From contig ML769494.1 of assembly GCA_009733575.1 (NCBI GenBank), forward strand, positions 1 to 64,000: a stretch of DNA of 64,000 bases, read 5' to 3'. This DNA comes from Gymnopus androsaceus JB14. Its lineage: Eukaryota; Basidiomycota; Agaricomycetes; Agaricales; Omphalotaceae. Position numbers and translations under genes: made by a program. The notes under the pieces were generated by a model. The model was not told the DNA's origin, made no database searches, and saw only the letters and a list, made by a program, of their open reading frames with translations. Within the stretch, counting starts at the first letter, position 1. Each line of letters starts with the position of its first letter. Of the stretch, positions 10,890-21,770 are shown one piece after another.

Positions 10890-13320
10890 TTATTTATCCC
10901 CCAATTCGCTAGTCAATGTCTCTCTTACGAGTGCCACATGACCATCCGACCGAGGCTTGATTGTACATTCAAACGGAGCAGGAACGCTGCATCCAAGGAA
11001 ATAAGTGAAGAATAAAGAGGAATGAAGGGAATGCACATACTTCAGCATACTTGACACATACTCCACTCTTGGTTCGATGGGTTTTCCATCTTTACCAATG
11101 GCCCGAGTAATGTTAAATGAGTGAAGGAGAGATGCAATGTTTATCCAAAGTGAGGAAAGACCCATGTGTTTGCCAGGACAGACTCTGCAGCACCCATATC
11201 AGGCTAACATCACGTAGCATAAAGTAGCATGGCACAAACCGTCTTCCAAAACCAAAACTTATAGCAGTCGGATCAAGCATCTCAGGATTGAGCTCCCATT
11301 CTCCTCCGTTTGTTTTGATGAGCCATCGCTTGGGCTCAAATTCGTGTGCATTAGGCCCGTAAATTGAGGGATCTCGAAGTATTCCCCTGGAAGAGACGCA
11401 GAGGAGTGTGCGTGTGAGCAGAGTAGATGCACCACAAGAAAACCTACGCACCAGACATTGGGTATTACCACAGAGTCCTTGGGTATGCGATATCCTCTGT
11501 AGATGTCCTCCGTGTCAACCCGGTGAGGGAAGGCTACATGATATTAACATAGAACACAACAGGATAAAAACCAGCTTGCCTAACGGTACAATAGTCTGCC
11601 ACCTAAGTAGAGACAATGAGTGAAGCTCGGGGAAACAATACTCAATCTTACCTGAAACACTCGTAGGTAACAGCAGTTATATACGGCAGAGAGTCCTTAT
11701 CATCATAGTCTGGTAATCTTTCCTTGCCAATGACACGGTCTAATTCCTCCTGTGCCTCACGTTGAGCATCGGGGAAATTCAGTATGGCGAGAATGAATGT
11801 CCGGAGAGCGGTGATCCCTGTGTCAGCGCCACCTGCAAAGAACTTCAACATACTGCCAAATGCAAAAGAAGTGAAGCAATGTAGCAGCAGCTCCTGACCT
11901 TCGTACATAGTCCCAGCAGTCTCTTTAATGATCTCTTCCTCCTCCGAAAGAAAATCGACGCGTGGATCTGGATGTTTCGCATTTTGCAGACATCGTAGGC
12001 TGAAGCAGTCTTCCGCGCTCCCATTGACCTATGGGTGCATCTGTTATTGACGGGAGTGCCAGCGACTGATCTTCTTACCATAGCTTCCTTGGCTTTCATA
12101 AATGGCGGCGTAATCGTCGCTGCAAGATCCCATTCCAAGCCTTTGCTTTTCGCTTGAAGGAGGCACCCGGAAACCAGGAGGGGACGTATTTGAGTATAGG
12201 TAAAGTATCCTATAGTGGCGATTAGAATCTTTCTCATGACATAGAGGTAATTGCTCGATGTAGAAACTTACAACAAGGAATGCACCCGGAAGCCCTGCGA
12301 TCTTTAGAACGGATATCATCTTTTCGGCTGCGTAGATGTCTGGATCGTTATTGGGCTGGACGTGGATGCCATAGGCGATTCCGAGAATAATCGAGCCTGT
12401 CATGCTATTGAGAACTTTAGTTGGTTGAACAAAAGTCTGGCACAGGAAGAGATGATCAAAGGAAACGGCCTTACTGTTGAATATGTCCCATCCATTCCTC
12501 TGGCGTTTCGATTAATCTGTTTTAAAAAGACTCCGAGGGCTTTCTTTTCATGTGGACGATGCAATGAGGAATTGTTTGGATGGAATTCTGCGTAGGACAG
12601 TTTTATGTGATCAACCCTCAGGTTTTGAGGTGAACTCACCTTGTTGGAAGAGCTTCCTGTGAGCTTTCAAGTCTTCTCCGTATGACATCAAGAGAAGATC
12701 CCGGTTCCAGCTATGCTTGGATTCATGCATGAGCATTCTATTCAAGTTGCTTGCTGAGGACTGTGACGTACCCTACGCTGTTAAATGTTGAGCGGTCAGT
12801 TTAATCTTAGAGCAAAGGAACATGATTTCATTGCTCACAGGTCATATAGCATAGTCGCATGAGGTCTGATCATCATTAGACGAAAACTTCGAATGTCCAA
12901 GCATAAGACTTACCTGCTTGAATAAATACTCGATCTCTTATCAAGTAGGTCCGCAACTGCATCATAGGAGCTCAACACAACGTAATGGGCTCCTGCAACT
13001 TCAAGGTGGAGTATATCTGAATCTATGTCCATCCCCGTTCTCAGTTCGCAGCGCCAGTAGTTAGAACGTAGGGGTGTTTTACCGTATTGTTTAGCCCATT
13101 GGGAGAATGTAATCCAATGAAAACTCGAAGGCATGTCCTAGGTGAAAAAATCAGGTCATGATTGAAGGACTCGAGAATGGGGCCATACAAGAAGATTCCC
13201 GATCAGAGGAAGCTTTTTCGGACCTGGGGGAAAGGGTCTTGAATTACCATTGCGACGATGCAATACGAAGATCAGGGCAAGACCGAGAGCAAAGAAAAGC
13301 GGAGCATTCTCTATGATCAT
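10890..13320 (-). pseudogene. Cytochrome P450 monooxygenase, copy 1, frameshifted
   Basis: The gene encodes a membrane-anchored haem-thiolate monooxygenase of the fungal class. An N-terminal hydrophobic anchor (MIIENAPLFFALGLALIF) precedes the proline hinge FPPGPKKLPLIGN. The I-helix oxygen-binding motif reads GGADTGITAL, the K-helix region is ITAVTYECFR, and the haem loop is FGFGRR-VCPGKHMA, split by an intron so that Cys sits just after the junction. Many introns and a 6-nt micro-exon are needed. Compared with copy 2 at 59.5 kb it has one extra A in TTTTTAAAACAG (about 12521-12532) and one base missing in ATGGGATCTTGCAG (about 12131). Both break the frame, so it is probably not functional. 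Upstream of the ATG the two copies share only a short stretch. Confidence 0.85.
12772..12777 (-). other. 6-nt micro-exon of P450 copy 1
   Basis: CGTAGG is bounded by an acceptor CAG and a donor GTACGT. Joining GACCT-CGTAGG-CTGG gives Asp-Leu-Val-Gly-Trp, matching the family's D/E-L-x-G-W motif before WNRDLLLMSYGED. The same arrangement occurs in copy 2. Confidence 0.65.
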
Positions 13321-13662
13321 GACGGAGAGGATGAGCTGGGAGAGATTGATATACGTGGGACTTGGGAGCGTAAAACATAGGAATAAGAAATCATGAGGAC
13401 AGTTTTCTTGCAATTGAGAAATGAGAACTTTATTTTATTTTGCGCATGTAGGTCTATCACGGTCTTCGAGTATGACGTTAATTTTCACGGAAAATTCTAT
13501 TCCTACTCAATTTCCTACTCTCCCGGCTTATTCTTACATCAAAATGTACTCAGTCGATGTGAACCTACTCAGTTTTTGTGAAAGTACTCTAAAATTTGTA
13601 TTTCCACTGCAATATACCAATTTACTGAGCCTTCTATGTAATTAGGCTTGCAACCTATCTGC
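13321..13662. other. P450 upstream DNA up to the MITE
   Basis: The first roughly 60 bp match the 5' flank of P450 copy 2. The rest holds no gene. Positions 13655-13662 (CTATCTGC) are the left target-site duplication of the adjacent MITE. Confidence 0.5.
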
Positions 13663-14243
13663 TAGGGCTTACCACCGTGACCGTGTACCCACGGTTCACG
13701 GTCACCGTGACACGGAACGGTACCCGTCCCGTGAGACCTCTTTTGGGTACCGTTATTTACCGTCCGTAAACAGTCAACACGGCCGTGACACGGTACCCAA
13801 AACGCTGTGGTCAAGAATCACTTTTTCTGAATTTATTATGACCTCAAACAGTTGAAGAATGACCGAAGAATAAATTCTATGCACTCACTTTCATTTGTAG
13901 GGAGAAACAAGCAAGAAACAAGACCTTTAATGTGTGCCGAGCCTTGCCGAGCCGTAGTTGATCCCACGGCCAGGTCAAGTCTTGCGTAATTTTGAGCTAT
14001 AATTGGGGTGAATTAAGTTGAATCAGTGCATATACTTATATACAGATCCAAAATGACCTGTAAAATGTTTTTTATCTACATCTAGTGCATTCGAGTCTAA
14101 GCGCTGGGTTAGCGCCCAACTGACCGTTACGGACGGCCACGGACGGTCATTTTACGGTACCGTCCCGTGTCAAGCAAAATGACCATCAAAAACGGCCGTG
14201 TTTTTCACGGCCGTGACCGTGAACGGAACGGTGGTAAGCCCTA
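13663..14243. mobile_element. Non-autonomous hAT-type element (MITE), 581 bp
   Basis: The ends are perfect 16-bp terminal inverted repeats: TAGGGCTTACCACCGT at the left and its reverse complement ACGGTGGTAAGCCCTA at the right. Further inside, both ends carry related GTGACCGTG/CACGG words. The element is flanked by an exact 8-bp direct repeat, CTATCTGC (13655-13662 and 14244-14251). An 8-bp target duplication with a YARNG-type end (TAGGG) is the known signature of the hAT superfamily. There is no transposase frame inside, so it depends on another copy. It sits upstream of P450 copy 1. Confidence 0.9.
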
Positions 14244-14251
14244 CTATCTGC

Positions 14252-14932
14252 CGCTGTTATTGTCGCGACTCGCGACACTGAGGCTAGGATTTTCGGCATC
14301 GGCCGGGACTCGGTGGCGGAAATGGAGTGCCCATGGGCGCTTTTTGCGTGACTCTCCTTGCTACGAATCATATATCATACCTACAGCGATAATAATATTT
14401 ACCATTACCGACACTCTCTTGTGGGACTCTCAAAACATGTATTCAGTGACTTGAAATAATGGGGCGGATTTTTGAAAAAATTTGAATAATTGAATGATTT
14501 CCTCTTCCCCTGAGTCAGTGTGCCAGTGACTTGCGAGCTATAAAAGAGTTTAAAGAATTATTCAATGGACACACCTTCAGGAAATGCGCTCACATTGGGC
14601 TGGCACTCACTGGAACAATATCAGTTAGGAGATGGTATGTATGGCGTGATGAGCGACGCGCCGACGCGCATTGTCACGGTCATATATGTCACCAGTGCTC
14701 ATAATATCTTGGGGCGGGAGTGACCGGATACCCCTCATTCCGGAGATTTCCTCCGAAAAAGGACTTCTAGCTGACTTTTAGAGTAGGAATGTATGGTAGA
14801 AATGTCTCCGGAGAGTAGGTAGACAGAGTAGGATGTATAGTAAATGGAGTACGCTCCATCAAAGTAACGGCAGAATATTCCGTGAAATCTACCGTCATAT
14901 TCGAGGTCCATGGATCGAGATCCTTCAGTTCT
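14252..14932. other. Intergenic, no gene
   Basis: No supported gene. The last bases (gagatccttcagttct) are part of the dispersed repeat interrupted by the following fold-back. Confidence 0.4.
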
Positions 14933-15177
14933 CACTGGGGTCAAAGACCAACACACCGCCTTAAACGCACTACCCATTGCACTAGGTAATGCACGCAAGG
15001 AATGAATTGATGAACAAAGGGAGCTTTGTGATTCGAAGCCGATTTGGCTTTGGAAATTGTGCCTATACATATGCCCTTTGTGTTCTACCTAGTGCACTGC
15101 CTAGTGCATTAACCAGTGCGTTGGGTGGTGCGTTTAAGGCACTTGACCATCAAGTACATTGGGTTTTGCCCCCAGTG
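14933..15177. mobile_element. Fold-back element (about 245 bp) inserted in a dispersed repeat
   Basis: The arms are imperfect reverse complements: CACTGGGGTCAAA ... GCCTTAAACGCACTACCC ... TGCACTAGGTAATGCAC on the left, with the counterpart at about 15088-15177 ending TTTTGCCCCCAGTG. The flanks rejoin to cagttct/gaatcgtgg, which is continuous in the repeat copy at 58.9 kb, so the element interrupted a repeat. The CACTG ends recall the CACTA superfamily, but I found no clean target duplication. Confidence 0.6.
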
Positions 15178-15345
15178 GATCTGAATCGTGGATATTTGGT
15201 TGTTCGCCTATGAAGCAGATGGATTTGACTCTTGGATCGGAAAAACTTCAAAAAGCCACAGGCTTGATCCCTGAGTGCAAAGTTCAAGCGAAGTATTGAG
15301 TTTGACCCTTGCTCAGGACAACGTTTCGGGAGAAATGAGCGTTAA
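15178..15345 (-). repeat. Dispersed repeat, copy at 15.2 kb
   Basis: Read on the minus strand this contains TTGTCCTGAGCAAGGGTC, ...CAGGGATCAAGCCTGTGG... and ...CATCTGCTTCATAGGCGAAC. These match the repeats at 54862 and 58890. As at 58.9 kb it lies on the 5' side of a P450 copy, so repeat and P450 were probably duplicated together. The sequence continues left of the inserted fold-back. Confidence 0.75.
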
Positions 15346-16250
15346 TGCTGAAAAAGTAATCAGGTGAGCTAGGAATTTTCTGTTTGGCAACCCTACTAGT
15401 TGGCAACCCTGTTGTCAAACAACAACCCCTTCCTTTATAATAATTATTGAAAAGTTTCATCTGGATTGTTGCTCGGAGCCTCGGTCTAGCACTTATGTTT
15501 TTCGGTCCAACATCAGATATTTTACTCGCCGAGCTGATTTTTGGCCAAGCCAGATGTGCGGCGAGCTGGATCTTTTCTTTTGGCTTAAAATGATAAAGCA
15601 GGCAAAGCTACTTAGCTAAAATATATTCAAGTGCTCCGACATACTCGATCGCGAGTCCCACATGCACAAAGCCTTTACTGCTGTGGGCCACGATAAAACT
15701 TAAAAAATTGAGAGTCCTCAATGCAAAAGGTTCCCATAACTTCTTATGGACGCGTTCGGAAGGTAGGGAACAGGCACTTTCGGGCCTGCACTAATTAAAA
15801 ATGTAATTAACCTAATAACCTGAAAGGCTCCTTCCCAACTGCTGGTCCAGTTGTTTCGACTCAGAACTCATTCCGTTCAATTACAACTTCTCATCATTGC
15901 CCTCAACTAAGAACTCAGAGGGCGGCGGAGCTGGCCGAGCTACGGAAGTTCTGGGACTCGCTGCCTTCAGCCCAGCAGGCCGCATTGAATGCCTACCGAC
16001 CCCCGTCGGACACTCATATTCATTCGGTGTAAATGGCAGGATTTTCAACAAGTGTGTATCGGTGTATGTACTAGTGAATACACATTCTACCGGAGAAGAT
16101 GTCATTGGAGTATGAAAATCAGATTGTACACAGATGGTTTTCAAAGTACAGTAAGTAAACCCATGAACGATAGTCGCCAGGTGCAAAGATTCAGACTAAG
16201 ACCGAGTTAGACAAAAAAACGGTGATAGAAATTTGAGCCCCGCCCCAGCC
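15346..16250. other. Intergenic, no gene
   Basis: No recognisable gene. A short imperfect palindrome (gtttggcaaccct ... ttgtcaaac) lies at about 15381-15420. Frames of 70-100 aa at 15881-16210 lie on both strands and match nothing. Confidence 0.4.
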
Positions 16251-19200
16251 TCAATATCCCCCATTCCAATTCCCTCCCCACCACCTCTTCATCCTCTCCC
16301 CTCCCATCTCATCATACTCTGCCCTCGTCATCCCGATCTTCTCAAACTCCCGCATCCCAAACTCCCCTTCCGTCTGAGGAGCACTAGTAAGCCCTCTCGC
16401 GAACCGTGCCATCCCCCTCCATGCATCCATCCCCGGATCATCTGCACGTCTAATCTCTATCGGCATCTCCGGTGGGAGGAGAGGTCGGAGAGTGGAGTAG
16501 AGACGGGGGGAGATTCCGGGGATGAGGGAGGGTGAGCCTGTTAGGGATATGTTCTATATGAGGAGGAAGGGGGGGAGGGGAGAGGATCACAAACGAGTTT
16601 AGTTAGCTTATAACGAAAAAACGAAATGCACAGAAATGGAAATAGATACACACCTTAACCATTCTCCCCTTTTCCTCCTCACTGAACCTCGACAAAACAT
16701 TCTGTATCACTTCGCCAAGACCAGCAGAGTCTACTCCTGCCATGCCAGGTGAGAACCACGGTTCGCAGGCGCGCCATCGTTCAGTGTTTAAATGGATGCG
16801 TGTTTTGCCTATGAAAGCCATTAAAACAACGAATGAAGGCCGTTAGCTCCAATTGCAAGTAGGAGGTTGCTCTACTCACCGCCCACATCCCCCTCCTCAT
16901 ACACCGGCTTGAACGCATTCAACAATGCCGACCTCTGCGACGCAATCGACGCATGTGTTTCCTCCATCGTAAACGTCGGATCCCAAGTGAGAAGTTTGCT
17001 TTCGATGAGTTGCAGCTGTGCGAGATCGCGGTCGTCGTTATTGTCTTCGTCCGAATCGTCTGCGTTGATGTTCTATAGGAAGATTAATAACATTAGTTTT
17101 AACAGCAAGAATAGCTTGAGCGTAGGCGAGAAGAGACGTACAATCTTGCGATAAATCGCCCAATCCGCATCGTCTGCGCCGAATGTGTCTTCTGTAAAAT
17201 TTCACACATCAGATATCGATACGCCATAACGAAACCGAGAGCATAAGTAAAGGATACACTGAGCGGCTCACCTCCCCCACCCTTCCTCCTCTTCTCCTTC
17301 TTGGGCACCCTATCATCCAACGCCAAATTCGCTATACTCTTCATCCGTGCCTGCGCAGCTGCACTCTTGCGATCACTCAATGCAGCTTTACGCCGGGCGC
17401 GGTCTTTTATGCGGGTCATTAAGGTCTAAGAGCAGGTGTCAGTGAGCCAAAGAAAAAACAGATGTCTCTACAAAAAATGGACACTGAAAACATACCTCCT
17501 GCTCCCCTCTTAGCCTTCTCGCCCACCCGCCCAAATCATTCTCCCTCTCTTCTTTGTCCCTTTCCTCCTGTTCCCTTTCCTCTTTTTCCTTCAGCTGTTT
17601 CTCGATTTCCTTTTCTTTCCGTATGCGAACACGAGCTTCATATCCAGCTTTGAGTAGACGTTGTTTCTTCTTTTCTTTGAGGGAATCGGAGGACAGCTGA
17701 GTGGATGAATTAACACAAAAGGAGAAGAAGAATATTTTTGTGACAAGGCATACCTCTGCATCAGGAACATCGACTAGAGGGAAGGAGGGTTCCTCCAACG
17801 GCTGCCCATCGTCGACATCCATTCCCGCTGCCTCCCTCTCCTTCTCCGACTCCTTCTTCCTCCCCTTCTTCACATCCCCCTCAAGCTTCTTTATCGTCTC
17901 CTCGAAACTTTCCTCGTCATCGAACCCTTCGTGTTCGAGTTTTCTGAGCCATTCGCGGGAGGATGCTGGTTTATATGTGTTATTAGAGTGTTGTATAATC
18001 TCGCCTGGCGCGGCCGCGCTCACCTTTATTACCAAAATCGCCTCTAGCATGGGCTTCACGCAGTGCGAGGAGGTAGGTTAGGTCGGATTCTTTCTGGTTG
18101 AGCTAGAAGGGAGTAGAGAATGTCAGCAAAATTTTTTACAAGTCAAGTCTCGGAGTATCGTAGTTTGGCTTTATGGCCAAAAACAGCTACTCAAAACGCA
18201 CACACACCACTAACCTTCTCAACCCGATTCTTCCTGGCCAACTCCTGCAACTTCCTCCCCTGCTCCTTCCTCTTTTCTGATATCTTCGCGAGTTCTTCTT
18301 CCGTGCGTTCCGTAGCATTAGGATCCAATGAATTACCTATTTAACGATAAGCATAAACAACCTATGAGGAGTATACTGATGACAGTTACCAGGAAGGATG
18401 AATGGAAACTGAATAACCCTCTCCGACGCACGGAGGACCTTGTGATCTTCGAATGAGCGTAGGAGGGAATTATAGTCGGGGGAGACGGAGCAGAAGGTTC
18501 GGAGCATCCACTGCAGCGCGAGGAATATGTTAGTGTGAGTGCGGGTGCAAGCAATAACCTACGTACATTTGATTGCGCCACAGTAACTCTCGTAGGAAAT
18601 GTTGGATATTTGACTTGGATGAGTTTGAGGAGGTAGTCGGAGGATTGTGATGCGCCCCATGGGATTCTAAAACACGTACCCAACGTGAGTCAGACCACAA
18701 GAGACGAATTAAACATACCTCTTCGCATGGCTCAAAATCCCCTTTCCATTCAAAATCGGTATAACAGAAGTCGATGCGGTGTTAAACGACACTACAAGCC
18801 CGTCTGAAGCGAACGCCTCCGAAGGAGAAGCAGCAGTAGGATGGTTATTTTGATAAAACGACATTACCCCATCGATACAATACGCTAAGCATGGAACGGA
18901 GTATTGTTCGAACATTAGTTCCGATGTAACTGTAGTACGGGATAAGGACATAATGGTACTGAGTGTTGAATGAGAAACCTACGAGCTCGCGAATGCGCCG
19001 GAGAACACAATCTCTCCGTCATCAACACTGGATGGTCAACAGCCGGAGTATCGATACCCAGTTGCACAAACGCGTAGTCTAATGCATTTTCCTAGATCTA
19101 TTCAGCCTTCCTTCAACTGCAAGTTAAGAGTGACCCACCAACGCGTCAAAATTCAGTAATACATCTCCCTCCCAGGGCGTCTTCGCCAGCGCCTTTGCAG

Positions 19201-19540
19201 CACTCTCCACTTCAACGGCATCTCCGAACAGCACCAAGGGCTTATTATTCTTCCTCTCTCTATATTTGGTAATAATATTTGGCCCGAAATGCGATGGTTC
19301 AGGCGAATCGGAGGTGGCGAATCCCCAGCGCAGAGTGGTTGAGCCATTGTCAATGATCAAGGGCGTGTGGTTGTTTCGGTGTAGGGAGTAGTCGGAGGGT
19401 CCCGGGGGGATATTGGGTAGTGTCGGAAAAGGAGCGGGAGTTATGTTGGATTCAGCGTCGATGTCCATGTCGATGTCCATGGTGGAAGCGGGGAGGAAGT
19501 GCGGACCGGCGCTAATTCGGGCGCTAATTTCATCATCCAA
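16251..19540 (-). CDS. ARP5: Actin-related protein 5 (INO80 chromatin remodeller subunit)
   Basis: ARP5 is a nuclear actin-fold subunit of INO80 that couples ATP hydrolysis to nucleosome sliding. The start MDDEISARISAG (19540) is followed by the actin-type phosphate loop region TPLIIDNGSTTLRWGFA and a nucleotide-binding core (SELMFEQYSVPCLAYCIDG, then DGLVVSFN). The long ARP5-specific insertion is highly charged (KEKKKQRLLKAGYEARVR, EKEIEKQLKEKEERE) and should form coiled coil. The C-terminal actin half has VFLTGSPSLIPG-like residues around 16540 and ends FGMREFEKIGMTRAEYDE..RWWGG. About twelve introns are needed, all GT-AG. The length of roughly 780 aa fits the family. No lesion. Its 5' end lies 79 bp from the divergent RPL14. 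Confidence 0.92.
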
Positions 19541-19619
19541 TCGCGTCGTGGGAAGGGGTCGATTAATTTTTTATCGGAACTGCCTTCACGACGTGTAGAG
19601 CCCACATCCTCAAGAAACC
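19541..19619. promoter_or_regulatory. Very short divergent promoter of ARP5 and RPL14
   Basis: The two start codons are only 79 bp apart. The RPL14 side carries little sequence besides ttttttatcgg and a final cctcaagaaacc context. The core promoter of RPL14 may therefore overlap the ARP5 first exon or lie in the first RPL14 intron. Confidence 0.6.
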
Positions 19620-20268
19620 ATGTCTGTGAGTATGCCAGTACGACATTCACTTTCGTAGATATCCATTCGTCCAAGAAAATCTGCTTGTTTCGCTTCAAAC
19701 TCGCTGGATTTCAACTCTTCAATTTGGATAACCTTCCGTTCTAACTAGTTCTATGTAGGACTCCACTTTCAAGCGATTCGTAGAAGTTGGCAGAGGTACG
19801 CTCCGCTTAATCTGAAGTATTAATGTAATATAACCTGGCTTGTTAGTCGTCCTGCTCAAATCTGGTCCATTTGCGGGCAAAATCGCAGTAATCGCCGAGA
19901 TTATTGATCACAAAAGAGTTGGTCCTTCACCCATATTCCCTTTCCTTTCTCTTACAAAGTTGCGCTTACAGGCCATAATTGACGGCCCAACAACCGGCGT
20001 CCCCCGCCAATCCTTCCCCTACAAACACCTCACCCTCACACCCATCTCTGTAGCCAAGCTTCCTCGTGGTGCCCGTTCTGGTATCGTAAAAAAGGTCCTA
20101 GATGCTGAGGGCACAGTAGCCAAGTGGGAAGGAAGCAAATGGGCTGAGAAGAGGCAGGCTATGGAGAAGAGGAGAAACATGAATGATTTTGCGAGGTTTG
20201 AGGTTATGCTGGAGAAGAAGAGGAGAAGGGACATCGTTAGGAAGTCGGTGAAGGCGGCGAAGGCTTAG
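19620..20268 (+). CDS. RPL14: 60S ribosomal protein L14 (eL14)
   Basis: Cytosolic large-subunit ribosomal protein. The first exon encodes only Met-Ser (ATGTCT, 19620-19625). Three introns follow, the usual pattern of fungal ribosomal protein genes. The exons join to DSTFKRFVEVGR, VVLLKSGPFAGKIAVIAEII (the KOW-like fold), DHKR-AIIDGPTTGVPRQ, SFPYKHLTLTPISVAKLPRG and a basic C-terminal helix ending RRRDIVRKSVKAAKA. About 140 aa, normal length. No lesion. Confidence 0.95.
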
Positions 20269-20929
20269 ACTTGAGTGTGTTGGTTTTTGGATGCTGCGTT
20301 ATGCACTATGCTATGTTCCTTCATGCCGCTCGAAAATATCACTCATTCATGGACGCGCCATCCCAATTTTTGAACGAATGCTTGACGAATGCTAGCCAGC
20401 CAACGAGAGAGATGGACGGCCGATATCCTCCGCCCAGCTAGATGGCTGACCGTTGAATCTTGACGCTCGTTAACGCTGCCTGCGCCAGTGTGGGTAAGAC
20501 CGTAGTCGCATGCGTGCAGCTTAATGGAATAATTGATTTCAATTTTCTCTCTGTTCAGCGTTCGTTCCCTCTATTTTGCTGACAATCAAAATATCAAGGC
20601 CACATCCCAAGATCATCCGCCATAGACCCAAGGACGAACATGCGCAAGTTGGGGTTATGCTAGCTTCACGTCGACAAGCTTTCGAAGTTATTGAACGATT
20701 GGATGTACTAGACCACCTGAAGTAGATGAAACATGTCATGCTTGCCTCAGACGAACTGCAAATAGATGATGAATTTCGCTTCACGTCCGACGATCGCAAT
20801 GACTTGGACATCCAGAAACAGAGTCACTTGAATTCCAAAATGGCCTTCACTGCTCGGAGACTCGGATGCGTTAGCCGATGATAAGTCGTATAAACATCCT
20901 AGCATCCATTATATGGTTCGTACAGACGT
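20269..20929. other. Downstream of RPL14, no gene
   Basis: Terminator region of RPL14 followed by DNA without a supported gene. Confidence 0.4.
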
Positions 20930-21770
20930 GGAGAGTTGCAGGAAACAAATTTCTCTTCTCGCTGCGATAACGTCGTAGCCGTGTTCCTTCTTGATTTGAT
21001 CGACATAGGGAACTTCTTCCAGATCTCCTCCTGTACCAAATTACCACCAGAGATCATGGGAGTTTACATAGGGAAACCAGTTCGTCCAATACAGCGAATG
21101 TAATCCGTGATTGTGAGAGGGAATATATGGTTGATCACGGCGCTGACTTCTGGTGTCGAGAAGGGTATTTGGTTGGGGCCCTCCACGGTAATGTTTCGCA
21201 AAATAATCGACTGCAAGCCTTGGAGCAATTCAAGTTTGGAAAAACTGGGTTGCTTGTCACAACAGATGTGGCTCAGCTGCGCGAGGTTTGGATATCCCCA
21301 AAGCTTCGGCCTTGTAAAGCGCAAAGACTAGGATACGAGTGGACGTCCGTCGGCGTCCTTTTGTTGCACGGAGATACAGCTATTATAATAAAGGTATTCG
21401 AATGATAGATTGCACTCAGTCTTTGCCCCGACCGTCATCTAACACTTCACAGACCTACTTAACTCGACTGTGCGCTATACGCTCGTCACTACCAACCGCT
21501 ACGCCCACCGAGGCTCGATATCTCCAAGCACAATCTTGGCCCAGTTGAATGATCAGTATCTTCCAAGAGCTGCTCTTACAAAACCTAGGCCATGTCCCAC
21601 TGTAAGACTTCTCGAAGTGGAGGTTGATCATAAGTGATACTCGAACTTGCTGCTTGCAAAGACATATCCTGCATTTATTAGAAATAATTTGAAATGAAGA
21701 TGGATTTTGACTCACTAAGAGGCTCCTTGAACGCAAAGAAGGGCAGTAAGACTTGGCTATGGCCATGGCT
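20930..21770 (-). pseudogene. DBP3 helicase relic, copy at 21 kb
   Basis: Minus-strand fragments match the C-terminal helicase domain of the intact DBP3 gene at 41.2-43.4 kb. They include the equivalent of [19 protein letters not shown] (here [19 protein letters not shown]), [12 protein letters not shown] (GKTGLLVTTDVA) and [10 protein letters not shown] (DYIRCIGRTG). The ARGLD motif, the introns and the connecting frames are destroyed. The amino-terminal two thirds of the gene are absent. Confidence 0.85.
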
